DNA of 64,000 bases from Botrimarina colliarenosi (GCF_007859955.1 NZ_SJPR01000001.1:1679590-1743589); one strand, 5' to 3'. Counted from the stretch's first letter, positions 18,973 to 28,295 are shown. The notes: generated from the letters alone by a model not told the origin. Made by a program: numbers and translations.

Positions 18973-19893
18973 ATGAAACGCCGCGACTTCTTGACCGCCG
19001 CCGGGGCCGCCGCCGCTGCTTCGACCCTCTCGAACGCCATTGCTGCGGATGACGCCGCTGGGGACGAGCCGCAGCCGTTCAAGCTTGGCTACGCGCCACA
19101 CTTCGGCCTGTTCGAGAATTTCGCCGGCAAGGACCGCGTGGCGCAGCTCGAGTACGCCGCCTCGGTCGGCTTCCGCGACTGGGAAGAGAATCAGATGGCG
19201 AGCTTCCCGGTCGAGGAACAGCAGCGCCTGGCCGACGCGATGCAGCGACTCAATATCCGCATGGGCGTGTTCGTTGCCTACGGCATTGGCGCGTTCGGCA
19301 AGGTGTCGTTCACCGGCAGCGACAAGAAGCTCCGTGACGAGGCGGTCGAGCAAGTGAAGGCGTCGGTCGAGGTCGCCAAGCGGGTGAACGCCAAGTGGAT
19401 GACCGTTGTCCCCGGCGCGTTCAACAACGGGCTCGAGCCGGGGTACCAGACCGCCAAGTGCGTCGACCTCCTGCGTCGCTGCGCCGAGGTGCTCGAGCCG
19501 CACGACCTCGTGATGGTCCTGGAGCCGCTCAACTGGTGGGCGAACCACCCGGGGCTCTTCCTCAACAAGATCCCGCAGGCGTACGAGATCTGCCGCGCGG
19601 TCGACAGCCCGTCGTGCAAGATCCTCTTCGACATCTACCACCAGCAGATCCAGGAGGGGAATCTCATCCCCAACATGGCGATGGCGTGGGACGAGATCGG
19701 TTACTTCCAGTCGGGGGACAACCCGGGCCGTAACGAGCCGGGCACCGGCGAGATCAACTACCGCAACGTCTTCAAGTACATCCACTCGAAGGGTTTTGAC
19801 GGCATCATCGGCATGGAGCACGGCAAGAGCCTCAGCGGCGTCGAAGGGGACGAGGCGCTGCTGGCCGCTTACCGTGCGGCGGACGACTTCTGA
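18973..19893 (+). CDS. hydroxypyruvate isomerase-like TIM-barrel protein, Tat-exported
   Basis: A 306-residue protein beginning with a Tat signal (KRRDFLTAAGAAAAASTLS). The mature part is an AP-endonuclease-2-type sugar isomerase/epimerase TIM barrel: LGYAPHFGLFEN, VMVLEPLNWW with the metal-binding Glu, ILFDIYHQQI with Asp and His ligands, and GIIGMEHG near the end with the last Glu. This fits the hydroxypyruvate isomerase branch. The true substrate is unknown, and such exported relatives are frequent in planctomycetes. Confidence 0.85.
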   Translation: MKRRDFLTAAGAAAAASTLSNAIAADDAAGDEPQPFKLGYAPHFGLFENFAGKDRVAQLEYAASVGFRDWEENQMASFPVEEQQRLADAMQRLNIRMGVFVAYGIGAFGKVSFTGSDKKLRDEAVEQVKASVEVAKRVNAKWMTVVPGAFNNGLEPGYQTAKCVDLLRRCAEVLEPHDLVMVLEPLNWWANHPGLFLNKIPQAYEICRAVDSPSCKILFDIYHQQIQEGNLIPNMAMAWDEIGYFQSGDNPGRNEPGTGEINYRNVFKYIHSKGFDGIIGMEHGKSLSGVEGDEALLAAYRAADDF

Positions 19894-19914
19894 ACCGAAG
19901 CGTCGTTCGAATCC

Positions 19915-21132
19915 TTAGGGCGCCGCGTAACGGAGGATCGCCGCGAGCCCCGATGGCGGTAGCTCGAAGTCGTCGCGCGGCACGACGCGTGTCTGCCCAC
20001 CCGTCTGCAGCGTCGCGGCGATGGCGGCGGCGACAAGGTCGTCGCGTTCCGAGTCGGAGGCGCGCTCGCTAACCCGCCGTGTTTCGGGGTCGTAGGCGCC
20101 CTCGAGCTGGGCGTCGGCGGCCACCAGCAGCGTCTCGATTCGCCCGTCGTGCGCCGCCTTCATGACCTCCTCGATGTCGGACGTTGCGACCTCGGTGTGG
20201 GCGGCGCTCCGCCAACGGCTAAGGACCTTCTCCGAGGTTTTGGTGAGCCGGGCGTCGATGAGAGGCCAAGCCAACTGGTGCAGTTCCTCGGCGGTGGAGT
20301 GATCCGGCGCGATCGCGACAGGCTCTTCGACGAGCGCCAAGGAACAACTTTCGGCCGCCTCGCGGAAGAGATGAAAGTGCTCCGGAACGCCGGCGAACAC
20401 GACCGCCCGCTTGGCGGCGGAATCGGCATGGTCCGAAGCCTCCTCCTCCAAAGCGGCGGCGATCTCGCCCAAGTAGCGTTTGACGGCCTCGGCATCGTCC
20501 TTGTCGACGTGTCCATGAGGAACGGCCGCCGCATGGTTGCCAGAGGCCCCTCGATTGAAGGAATGCAATGCGAAGCCTTTCTGGTGGGCCTTCTCGTGGA
20601 CGGCGTAGAGCGACCCCGGGGCGTCTTCCAGGTTGACCTCGCTCAGGCCGCTCGAGTCGCCCTCAAAGTAGCGGAGGTCTCCTCGGCTGACAGCCACGAG
20701 TGCGTAGCGCGCGTCGTGTTGGATGTCCGTCAGAAGGGGCCGAAGATCGAAGCGCCGCCCGACCCGAGCCATCTCGCCCGGTTGGTTGCGGAGGCTGTAG
20801 ACGTGCATCTCGTCAGTGGTCGCTAAGATCGCCAGACCGGCGCCGACACGGCCCCAGAACTCCTGCCCGTCGACCTCATTGTCGCCCCCAAGCGTGTGCA
20901 GCCGTTCACGAAGGGCTCGCACGTCGCTCGTCGAGACGCCCTGCTCGGAAAGACTCTCGCCTGCTTCATCGGCCAAGCCGCGGAGACGGATGGGGTCTTG
21001 GCGTCGCTCTCGGCTGCCCGGGTGGGTCGGCATCGAGAGGGACACGCACCCGCGCTCCGTTCGCTGGCTTAGCGACTCGAGTTCGTCACGAGAGACCTTT
21101 GCGGCCTCTTTGATCGTTAAGCTAGCGTTCAT
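19915..21132 (-). CDS. baeRF-family protein (bacterial archaeo-eukaryotic release-factor-like)
   Basis: A 405-residue protein resembling the bacterial relatives of archaeal/eukaryotic peptide-release factor eRF1. Features seen are VSLSMPTHPGSRERRQDPIRLRNL-like opening text near residues 24-45, the middle segment YALVAVSRGDLRYFEG, and the C-terminal eRF1 domain-3/L7Ae-like region with a small acidic tail. In this family the segments correspond to the N-terminal strand-helix domain, the RNase-H-fold domain and domain 3. A role on stalled ribosomes is proposed for the family but unproven. The ATG at 21132 is used; the upstream extension to 21210 is not family-like. Confidence 0.7.
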   Translation of the reverse strand: MNASLTIKEAAKVSRDELESLSQRTERGCVSLSMPTHPGSRERRQDPIRLRGLADEAGESLSEQGVSTSDVRALRERLHTLGGDNEVDGQEFWGRVGAGLAILATTDEMHVYSLRNQPGEMARVGRRFDLRPLLTDIQHDARYALVAVSRGDLRYFEGDSSGLSEVNLEDAPGSLYAVHEKAHQKGFALHSFNRGASGNHAAAVPHGHVDKDDAEAVKRYLGEIAAALEEEASDHADSAAKRAVVFAGVPEHFHLFREAAESCSLALVEEPVAIAPDHSTAEELHQLAWPLIDARLTKTSEKVLSRWRSAAHTEVATSDIEEVMKAAHDGRIETLLVAADAQLEGAYDPETRRVSERASDSERDDLVAAAIAATLQTGGQTRVVPRDDFELPPSGLAAILRYAAP

Positions 21133-21307
21133 GGGCTGGATTCTCCGTTGGTCGGTTCGCATAGTGCATTCAAGAACGACTGATGTCGCGCGGTAAAGAC
21201 GTTGGGGCAACTTCCGCGCCTTGGGCCGCGGACGGCCAAGTTCTTCACGTTGAAGCCCCAGGCTGGTTGATCAGCGTCCAGGCCGACCATCGTCCAACCG
21301 AGTCGCC

Positions 21308-22027
21308 ATGCATCCGACCTCAACGGGGCCGCCGGCGTCGCCGCCGTGCCGAGTCCTCACCTGGCGTCTCGACGCCGACTCGCAGCGCGTCGCCCAAGCC
21401 CAGCAACTGCTGAGCGAGGAGGAGCGTGCCCGCGCAACGGCGTTCTCCCGAGAAGACGTCCGCCGGCGCTTCGTTCTCGGCCGGGGCGAGCTCCGTCGAT
21501 CGCTCGGTGAGCTTGCCGGAGCGCCACCGCAGACGCTCGCGTTTTGCTATGGCAAGGCGGGCAAGCCGGCGCTCGTCGGCGATGGAAGTCTGCACTTCAA
21601 CCTCGCGCACACCGGCGACCTGGCGATCTGCGCCATCGCCGGCGAGCCGGTGGGCGTCGATGTCGAGCGGGTCCGGCCGATGAAGAACGCTCTGGGGCTC
21701 GCCGAGCGGTGGTTCCACCCCGAAGAAGTCGCGCGGCTCGCCGCCGCCACCGACCCGCTGGCCGCGTTCTTCGGCGTCTGGACGATGAAAGAGGCGGCGC
21801 TCAAGCTCGTCGGCCTGGGCGTAGGCGAGTCGCTCCCCCGGACGCTGACGCCCGCCGATCCACGCGGCGGCTGGGTGACGGGCCTGCCCGCGAACGAGCT
21901 CGGCATCGAGGCGTGTTGGGTCACGCCGCTAGAGATCGATTCGGCTCACGCCGCGGCGCTGGCCACAGCGATCGAGACCTCCCCGCCGACCCTCATCCCT
22001 CAAGCCCCAAACCTCACGCCATGCTAG
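21308..22027 (+). CDS. 4'-phosphopantetheinyl transferase (Sfp type)
   Basis: A 239-residue enzyme that would transfer phosphopantetheine from CoA to a carrier-protein serine. The diagnostic motifs are present: GVDVE at about residues 116-120 and WTMKEAALK at about 157-165, plus the N-terminal FVLGRGELRR and FNLAHTGDLAI. No carrier protein or NRPS/PKS gene is in the window, so its partner is elsewhere. Its last 4 bases overlap the end of the convergent TIGR03009 gene. Confidence 0.9.
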   Translation: MHPTSTGPPASPPCRVLTWRLDADSQRVAQAQQLLSEEERARATAFSREDVRRRFVLGRGELRRSLGELAGAPPQTLAFCYGKAGKPALVGDGSLHFNLAHTGDLAICAIAGEPVGVDVERVRPMKNALGLAERWFHPEEVARLAAATDPLAAFFGVWTMKEAALKLVGLGVGESLPRTLTPADPRGGWVTGLPANELGIEACWVTPLEIDSAHAAALATAIETSPPTLIPQAPNLTPC

Positions 22028-22857
22028 CGGCGCTCGACCGGCGCCGCCGCCGTCTGCGGCTCTTCGACGATCCGTGTCCAACCCCACGGCGTCTTCGGCG
22101 CGGCGAACAGGCTGTTCCACAGCGAGGTCATCCGGCTGTTGATCGACGCCTCGGCGAGCTTGAACGTGTAGGTCGTCTGACTGTTGTCGGGCGCCGTGAC
22201 GCGCATTGCCGTCGGCAGCATCCGTTGCGAGTCGAGCATCAATTCGACCGAGCGGTAGTTGGCAGCGTCTTGTTGGCGTTTGGGCATCGCCGCCAGCCAG
22301 ATCGAACCGGTCGGCGCACGCGGGTCAACGCGCAGCCAGTATCGGGCCTTGAGCTTGTCCGCCTCGGCGCCGAAGAGGAACGGCAGCGGGCCGTCGGCGA
22401 TGTTCTTGCCTTGCATCTCGGGCGGGATCGGCCGAACCACGAGCTGCTTCTGTTCTTGCTTGTACTCGAAGACGCTCTCGCCGTCGCAGACCCAGTGCTC
22501 GCCGACGACGTTCGGGTTGGCGACCCGCTTGCGCTCCTTGGCGTCCCAAGTGAGGAGCTCCTTCACGTGGAAGCTCCCCTTGTCGGGCCTCTGGTAGCTG
22601 ACGGCGCCGTAGCCCTCGCTCTTGGCGATCGGCTGGCCGCTCTCGTCGTTGCCGGGGCCGAAGACGTTGTCGTAGACCAGCTGGGTGAAGTCACAGCTGA
22701 AGGTCTCGATCTGGCCCGATTGGGTCTCCCACTGGCCGAGCACCTGGTCGAGGTAGGCCTGCTCGATGGCGGTCAGCTCGAACCCCTCGGGCGCTTGCGC
22801 GCGGGCGGCGGCGACAGCGGTGAGCGACAGAACAACAGCAGCGAGGCGAAGGAGCAT
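22024..22857 (-). CDS. TIGR03009-family exported protein (LolA-like fold)
   Basis: A 277-residue protein with a signal peptide (LRLAAVVLSLTAVAAARAQA) and the planctomycete-specific TIGR03009 domain: LDQVLGQWETQSGQIETFSCDFTQ, then the VSYQRPDKGSF and WVCDGESVFEYK beta segments typical of LolA/LolB-type lipid-binding folds. A role in lipoprotein or lipid handling is an inference from the fold. Found only in planctomycetes as far as the family description goes, it supports the taxonomic call. Confidence 0.83.
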   Translation of the reverse strand: MLLRLAAVVLSLTAVAAARAQAPEGFELTAIEQAYLDQVLGQWETQSGQIETFSCDFTQLVYDNVFGPGNDESGQPIAKSEGYGAVSYQRPDKGSFHVKELLTWDAKERKRVANPNVVGEHWVCDGESVFEYKQEQKQLVVRPIPPEMQGKNIADGPLPFLFGAEADKLKARYWLRVDPRAPTGSIWLAAMPKRQQDAANYRSVELMLDSQRMLPTAMRVTAPDNSQTTYTFKLAEASINSRMTSLWNSLFAAPKTPWGWTRIVEEPQTAAAPVERR

Positions 22858-22960
22858 CGGGCGTTCCCTGGGAGGACGCTTAGGGGGGCGGTGACGGGGC
22901 CGCGGAGCTTAGCAGCGGCGCCGGATCGACTCCATGCCGTTTGCGGCGCCGTCCTACAAA

Positions 22961-23050
22961 GAGCCGGGAGACGTCAGTCTCCGGAGTTTTCACGGTCTCG
23001 TATTCGGACGAATCGGCGGGGTTCCTCCGGGGACTGACGTCTCCCGGCTC
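22961..23050. repeat. intergenic inverted repeat
   Basis: Arms 22961-22984 and 23027-23050 are 24-base reverse complements with one mismatch (GAGCCGGGAGACGTC outermost). It lies in the 678-base gap between the TIGR03009 and DEAD-box genes. Confidence 0.8.
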
Positions 23051-23535
23051 GCTGCCCGACGGGCTGGCAATCCTCCCTATCGCCAGCATCCCTCCTATCC
23101 CCTGCGGCCGCTAGCAACCCGCCCCTCCTGCCCGGATTCCGCCTAGGTGACCCCGCTCCCGTGTGGTACGCTGTTCCCACAAGTACAAGGTGTGAGACCT
23201 TCCGGCGGGCTTTTCCCCCGGTTGTGGTCATTCAAAAATCGAAGAAAGCGGCGACCCGGCCCGGGCGTTACCTCTGTTAGTCCTGACCTTCTTGGTCCTG
23301 GCGACACAGCGGCCCCACCTGCCCCCCGGTTTCCTGGCTCTCGACCGCGATTGATTCTCTTGCCCCTTGCGGCCGCCGCCGCCCATTGCCGGTATCCACC
23401 GTGCTCGGGCAGCGCTCCCCCGGCGTCGCGTGACGCCTCCCGCCGGCCGTCAAACAGGCAACCGCTTTCCCTTCGACTGCCGAGCACTGCGCTCCGGCTG
23501 CGCTGGGGGAGCCTCCCTCCCCAGGCATTTTTTCG
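23051..23535 (+). other. gene-free leader upstream of the DEAD-box helicase
   Basis: About 485 bases without a convincing gene. Open frames here are Pro/Arg-rich shadows. DEAD-box helicase genes in other bacteria often carry long regulated 5' leaders, so this may be a transcribed leader, but no promoter or hairpin stands out clearly. Confidence 0.35.
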
Positions 23536-24981
23536 ATGAAGTTTTCTGACCTCGGCCTCGCCGAACCGTTCTCCCGCGCCGTCGCCGACCTCGGCTACGA
23601 GATCGCCACCCCGATCCAGGCCAAGGCGATCCCGATCGTGCTCGAAGGCCGCGACCTGATTGGCTGCGCGCAGACCGGCACCGGCAAGACCGCCGCGTTC
23701 ACGCTGCCGATGCTCGACCTGCTGATCCGCTCGCTCCCCGAGAGCGAGCAGAACGAGCAGCGCCAGCCGAAGCGGCCGCCCCACCCCAAGGGCTCGCGCC
23801 CCAAGCCGCGTCCCATCCGGGCGTTGGTCCTCTCGCCGACGCGCGAGTTGGCCGCCCAGATCGGCGCCAGCCTCGACCGCTATGGCAAGCACACCGCGCT
23901 GCGGAACACGATCGTCTTTGGCGGCGTCTCGCAGTTCAACCAGGTGAAGGCGCTCCGCCACGGCGTCGACGCCCTGATCGCCACGCCGGGCCGACTGCTC
24001 GACCTAATGAACCAGGGTCACATCGACCTCTCGAAGGTCGAGATTCTCGTCTTCGACGAGGCGGACCAGATGCTCGACATGGGCTTCCTGCCCGACCTAA
24101 AGCGGATCGTTAAGAAGGTCCCCGCACGTCGCCAGACGCTGATGTTCTCGGCCACGATGCCGGACGCGATCCGCGAGCTGGCCCAGGAATGGCTCACTCG
24201 TCCCGCCTCGGTCGAGGTGGCCGCTGTCTCGACCCCCGCCGACCGGATCGCCCAGTCGACTTACCTGGTTGACCGCAACCGCAAGCTCGACTTGCTGGTC
24301 CGCTTCCTCGGCGACACGCCGCGCGGCCGGACGCTGGTGTTCAGCCGCACCAAGCATGGCGCCGACAAGATCGTCAAGCACCTCGAGGTGAAGGGCTTCG
24401 AGGCGTCGGCGATCCACGGCAACAAGAGCCAGGGCGCCCGCAACCGCGCGCTCGCCCAGTTCAAGGGCAAGAACCCGCCGGTGTTGGTCGCGACCGACAT
24501 CGCCGCCCGCGGCCTCGACATCAACAACGTGACGCACATCGTCAACTTCGACCTCCCCGAAGTCGCCGAGACCTACGTCCACCGCATCGGCCGCACGGCC
24601 CGCGCTGGCGCCGAGGGGTCGGCGGTTTCGTTCTGCTGTGGCGACGAGCGCGGCCTGCTGCGGCAGATCGAGCGGCTGATGAAGATGTCGATCCCCGTCG
24701 AACCGACGATCACCGGCTTCGAGCCGACCGAGCCGGTCAACAATGGCCCGCTGAAGAAGAAGGGCGGTGGTGGTGGCGGTCGTGGCCGTCAGGCCGGCCC
24801 GCGTGGCCCGGTCAAGCTGCAGACCAGCGGCAAGCCCCGCCGTCCGCGCAAGGCGAAGCCTTCGGGCGGATCGGGCAGCTCCGGTGGCAACCGTTCAGGC
24901 GGCGGCGCCACGGCGACCGCTCGTCCCGCCGGCGCGAAGGCCTCTGGCGCCAAGAAGAAGCGGCATCGCGCCGCGGTCTGA
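23536..24981 (+). CDS. DEAD-box ATP-dependent RNA helicase (RhlE-like)
   Basis: A 481-residue RNA helicase. The Q-motif region (FSDLGLAEPFSRAV...YEIATPIQAKAIP) is followed by Walker A AQTGTGKT near residues 43-50, PTRELA, DEAD near 173-176, SAT near 204-206, and the C-terminal helicase motifs ARGLDI and HRIGRTARAG. Residues about 400-481 form a basic Gly/Lys/Arg-rich tail, as in RhlE/CsdA-type helicases that bind RNA non-specifically. It probably acts in RNA decay, ribosome assembly or cold adaptation. A terminator-like hairpin follows. Confidence 0.93.
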   Translation: MKFSDLGLAEPFSRAVADLGYEIATPIQAKAIPIVLEGRDLIGCAQTGTGKTAAFTLPMLDLLIRSLPESEQNEQRQPKRPPHPKGSRPKPRPIRALVLSPTRELAAQIGASLDRYGKHTALRNTIVFGGVSQFNQVKALRHGVDALIATPGRLLDLMNQGHIDLSKVEILVFDEADQMLDMGFLPDLKRIVKKVPARRQTLMFSATMPDAIRELAQEWLTRPASVEVAAVSTPADRIAQSTYLVDRNRKLDLLVRFLGDTPRGRTLVFSRTKHGADKIVKHLEVKGFEASAIHGNKSQGARNRALAQFKGKNPPVLVATDIAARGLDINNVTHIVNFDLPEVAETYVHRIGRTARAGAEGSAVSFCCGDERGLLRQIERLMKMSIPVEPTITGFEPTEPVNNGPLKKKGGGGGGRGRQAGPRGPVKLQTSGKPRRPRKAKPSGGSGSSGGNRSGGGATATARPAGAKASGAKKKRHRAAV

Positions 24982-25002
24982 GTCGAACGATCTCATAAAG
25001 AC

Positions 25003-25068
25003 GAAGCCCCGACCGGGGCGACTGCCAATCGGTTCGCCGAAACGCCGTCGCCCCGCCGGGGCTTTTTC
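25003..25068 (+). terminator. terminator after the DEAD-box helicase gene
   Basis: AAGCCCCG (25004-25011) pairs with CGGGGCTT (25057-25064), followed by a short T-run. A smaller internal hairpin GCCCCGACCGGGGC is at 25006-25019. It begins 21 bases after the stop codon. Confidence 0.7.
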
Positions 25069-25072
25069 TATT

Positions 25073-25226
25073 CCCCCTCCCTGAAAGGGAGGGGCCAGGG
25101 GAGGGTCTTCGCGCTCAGCGTACTCGGTCGTCCTGTCCCGAGTCGCTGGACCGATCGATCACAGGGAAACTCTCCTGTCCTGATCGCGTAAACCCTCCCC
25201 TCACCCCTCCCTGAAAGGGAGGGGGA
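25073..25226. repeat. intergenic compound inverted repeat
   Basis: A palindrome of the form CCCTCCCTGAAAGGGAGGG occurs twice (near 25075-25094 and 25205-25225). AGGGGAGGGT near the left copy mirrors ACCCTCCCCT near the right copy. The whole 150-base block can therefore fold as one large hairpin or as two small ones. Confidence 0.7.
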
Positions 25227-25454
25227 TTTGGCGCTCGTCGCTTTCGTAGTTTGCCCAGCCGTCACGGTTGGCGCCACGCAGGGGGCCTTCGTGCCCTTTG
25301 TGTCTTCGTGGTTCACCTCTTCGTACTCCGACGACTCACGTCGCCGGCTCGCCAAAGGGGTCGCTTGCCGGTTGCTTCGCGGGCCGCTCCCCGCGATAGT
25401 GAACCGCTGTACGCATTGCCACCCCAATGCCTGCCACCGCACGGAGCCCGATCG

Positions 25455-27083
25455 ATGCCGCAAGAAGCCCAGCACGCCTTTTCCTTTGGCAGCCAAGTGG
25501 ACGACGCCGACGACACCGCCCTCGACGACGGCTCCTACGCCTGGACCCCCGGCGAGGCCCCCCCGCTGCTGCGGCTCGAGCTCGACCTCCGCGACCCGGC
25601 CGTGATCGACGCTCTCTGGGCGCTGCCCGAAGGCCGCGCCCGCGACGAGTTCGCCGCTGACGCCCTGCGGATCGGCGTCGCCGCGTTGCGGCACGCCTCG
25701 AGCCGGATCGACACCGAGCAGGTGAAGTCTGCCGGCGAGCAGCTCTTGTCGCAACTGAAGGACGCGCTGAACGCCCACGCCGACCACGCCCAAAAGCAGA
25801 CCGCCACGGTCCTTAAAGAGTACTTCGACCCCAAGAGTGGCCGCCTCTCCGAACGGGTCGAGCGCCTCGTCGGCAACGACGGCGAGCTCGCCACGCTGCT
25901 CCGTTCGCAGCTGCACGGCGACGGCTCGCCGCTCGCCCGGCTCCTCTCAACGCAACTCGGCCGCGAGAGCCCGCTGATGCGGCAGCTCGACCCCGAGCAA
26001 TCGAGCGGCCTGCTCTGCCGCCTCCAGAAGACGGTCGACGAACAGCTCCGCGCGCAGCGCGAGCACGTGCTGCGTGAGTTCTCGCTCGACGTCCCCGACA
26101 GCGCCTTGCGGCGGCTGGTGGACGAGCTCGCCGGCAAGCATGGCGACCTCCAGAAGGGGCTCGGCGACAAGATCGACAACGTCGTCAAAGAGTTCTCGCT
26201 CGACAAAGAGGACTCGGCCCTCAGCCGGTTGGTGCGGAATGTCGATCGCGCGCAGCGCACCATCAGCAGCGAATTCTCACTCGACAACGACGACTCGGGA
26301 CTGTCGCGGCTGAAACGCGAGCTGCTGACGATCCTCAGCGCGCACGTCGACTCGAACGCCAAGTTCCAGGAAGAGGTGAGCGTCACGCTCGCCAAGCTGG
26401 TCCAGAAACGCGAGTCGGCCGCCGTCAGCCCCGAGCACGGCCACGAGTTCGAGGGCGCCGTCCTGGCCTACCTGGCCAATCAGGCGGAGCAACGCGGCGA
26501 CCTCTGCGAGGCGACCGGGGCGACAACCGGCCTCGTGAAGAACTGCAAGGTGGGCGACGCCGTCCTACGGCTCGGCCCCGAGACGCCGGCGCCCGGCGCC
26601 CGCATCGTCTTCGAGGCGAAGGAGGCCCGTGGCTACTCGACGGCCAGCGCAATCGACGAGCTCGAGACGGCCCGCAAGAACCGCGGCGCCGATTTCGGCG
26701 TGTTCGTTTGGAGCCGACAGACGGCGCCCGAGGCGGCCAAGCCCCTCGCCCGTTACGGCCAAGACCTGTTGGTCGTCTGGGACGCCGAGGACCCGTCGAC
26801 CGACCCTTACCTGCTGGCGGCGATCGAGATCGCCCGCGCCTGTGTCGTCGAACAGCACCGCGGCGACGCGGTGGAGGACATCGACGTCGAAGCGATCGAC
26901 CGCTCCATCAACGCGATCGAGAAGACAGCCCAAGGCCTCGAAAAGATCGGCAAGCCAGCCGAGTCGATCAAGCGCGCGAGCGAGACGATTCTCGATCGCG
27001 TGCGGATTGAGCAGAACGAGTTAGAACGCCAAGTCGCGACGCTGCGGCAGAAGCTGGCGGGGTTGCGAGGCGCGGAGGCGTGA
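25455..27083 (+). CDS. coiled-coil protein with three FSLD repeats and a PD-(D/E)XK nuclease-like C-terminus
   Basis: A 542-residue cytoplasmic protein. Residues about 75-200 are helical and coiled-coil-like. Three copies of a short motif follow: EFSLDVPDSALRRL near 206, EFSLDKEDSALSRL near 244 and EFSLDNDDSGLSRL near 271. Residues about 325-450 look like a restriction-endonuclease fold of the type seen in DUF2130-like proteins: Glu in HEFEGAVLAYL, Asp in VGDAVLRLG and the catalytic-type pair in FEAKEARGY. The C-terminus is a long coiled coil. The ATG at 25455 is chosen; the open frame upstream is non-coding. Nuclease activity is an inference. Confidence 0.7.
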   Translation: MPQEAQHAFSFGSQVDDADDTALDDGSYAWTPGEAPPLLRLELDLRDPAVIDALWALPEGRARDEFAADALRIGVAALRHASSRIDTEQVKSAGEQLLSQLKDALNAHADHAQKQTATVLKEYFDPKSGRLSERVERLVGNDGELATLLRSQLHGDGSPLARLLSTQLGRESPLMRQLDPEQSSGLLCRLQKTVDEQLRAQREHVLREFSLDVPDSALRRLVDELAGKHGDLQKGLGDKIDNVVKEFSLDKEDSALSRLVRNVDRAQRTISSEFSLDNDDSGLSRLKRELLTILSAHVDSNAKFQEEVSVTLAKLVQKRESAAVSPEHGHEFEGAVLAYLANQAEQRGDLCEATGATTGLVKNCKVGDAVLRLGPETPAPGARIVFEAKEARGYSTASAIDELETARKNRGADFGVFVWSRQTAPEAAKPLARYGQDLLVVWDAEDPSTDPYLLAAIEIARACVVEQHRGDAVEDIDVEAIDRSINAIEKTAQGLEKIGKPAESIKRASETILDRVRIEQNELERQVATLRQKLAGLRGAEA

Positions 27084-27097
27084 CCGTCGTGTAGGAT

Positions 27098-27193
27098 GGG
27101 TGCCATGCCCACGCGCGTCGGCGTGGGCATGTGCGTCACGGAGAAGTCGCTTGACAGTTCGCATGCCCACGCTAGGGCGTGGGCATGGCACCC
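27098..27193. repeat. intergenic inverted repeat
   Basis: Arms 27098-27114 and 27177-27193 are perfect 17-base reverse complements (GGGTGCCATGCCCACGC). Additional GTGGGCATG copies lie inside the loop. It separates the nuclease-like gene from the second PEP-CTERM gene. Confidence 0.82.
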
Positions 27194-27221
27194 GGCCACC
27201 ATATCATCGCAGTCTAAGAGA

Positions 27222-28295
27222 ATGCAGCACACACTGATTGTAATGGCGGCCCTGGTCGGCTTGTTGGGGTCGTTCGCTCAGGGGGGGAATCTCTACTCTT
27301 ACTCCGAACCTGTCAGTTTTAGTTATCCGGACTATCGGATGATCACATTGAGCTATGAAACGGTCGGCGATGAAGTGTTCCGCGGTTTTGACGCGACGTT
27401 TACTGGGGAAATGTGGCAAAACACCCCGTTCGGACTGAGCACCATATTCGCGGACAACAACATTCTCGTCTATACCTCCGATGCAATCATCAACCGCGAC
27501 TCACAGTTTCTTTTCAATTCGCGTGAGGTTGTTTCGGCAGGCGTTGCCGAATCCAACACGCTGCTGACGGGTAGAATCTCCGGCTTGGAAGCATTGAATC
27601 GGCCGAACCCGTTTCCCTTCGCCGTGATCGTTACAAACAACCCCGCCGATGTAGCTATCAACCTCCAGATCGACAACGGGCAAGGTGGACTGGACTTTGG
27701 TGGATCTCTTGATGATGTAACGGATTGCCTCACATGTATTCCATATTCCGTTTTCGGCGATGTCCAAGTGTCGATCACATCGGTCCCTGCTGAAGGGCTC
27801 CCCGGGCATCGGACTTACACGGCCATGCTCAGCCTTCAGACCACGTCTCCCAGAGTGCGCATCAGCGCAGAATTCAATGGAGCCATGTACCAATCCGACG
27901 GCCAGGAGAAGACAGTTTTTCAATCCGATGTCTCTGATGATCAAAGGTCGCTGGATTCGCATTTTCTGTTCAACCGAGGCTTCGTACGAGAAGTCATGGA
28001 TTCAAATACTGTTGACGATTCCAGCTCCCTCGTCGCCAGTTTCACCTTTGTGCCTCGCCCTACTTTTCCCATCGGTTATGAGTGGCCACTCGGATACGTG
28101 ACGGTGCCGATCGCCCAAGTCACTACCGACGATCCAGCCAATGTAATGTACGAATTTTCCCTCGACGTGTGGGGGCAGCCGACGCCCGTGGTATTACGTG
28201 GCTGGCTGGTCCCCGAACCTCAATGCGTCACTTTGGCGGCTCTAGGATTGGCGGCATTGACCGGAAGCCGCCGGTTGCGAGTTCGTACGCGCTGA
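27222..28295 (+). CDS. PEP-CTERM-anchored exported protein
   Basis: A 357-residue protein with an N-terminal signal peptide (LIVMAALVGLLGSFAQGG), a beta-rich body with no recognised domain, and a C-terminal sorting signal: VPEPQ, hydrophobic helix CVTLAALGLAALTG, then SRRLRVRTR. The ATG at 27222 is chosen because it opens the signal peptide. Its base composition is visibly less GC-rich than the flanking genes, which suggests a different history. It is probably displayed on the cell surface after exosortase processing. Confidence 0.75.
   Translation: MQHTLIVMAALVGLLGSFAQGGNLYSYSEPVSFSYPDYRMITLSYETVGDEVFRGFDATFTGEMWQNTPFGLSTIFADNNILVYTSDAIINRDSQFLFNSREVVSAGVAESNTLLTGRISGLEALNRPNPFPFAVIVTNNPADVAINLQIDNGQGGLDFGGSLDDVTDCLTCIPYSVFGDVQVSITSVPAEGLPGHRTYTAMLSLQTTSPRVRISAEFNGAMYQSDGQEKTVFQSDVSDDQRSLDSHFLFNRGFVREVMDSNTVDDSSSLVASFTFVPRPTFPIGYEWPLGYVTVPIAQVTTDDPANVMYEFSLDVWGQPTPVVLRGWLVPEPQCVTLAALGLAALTGSRRLRVRTR

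Noticed and set aside
21544-23037. 497-residue plus-strand open frame
   Set aside because: It runs through the phosphopantetheinyl transferase gene in a wrong frame and antisense to TIGR03009; Arg-rich and without motifs.
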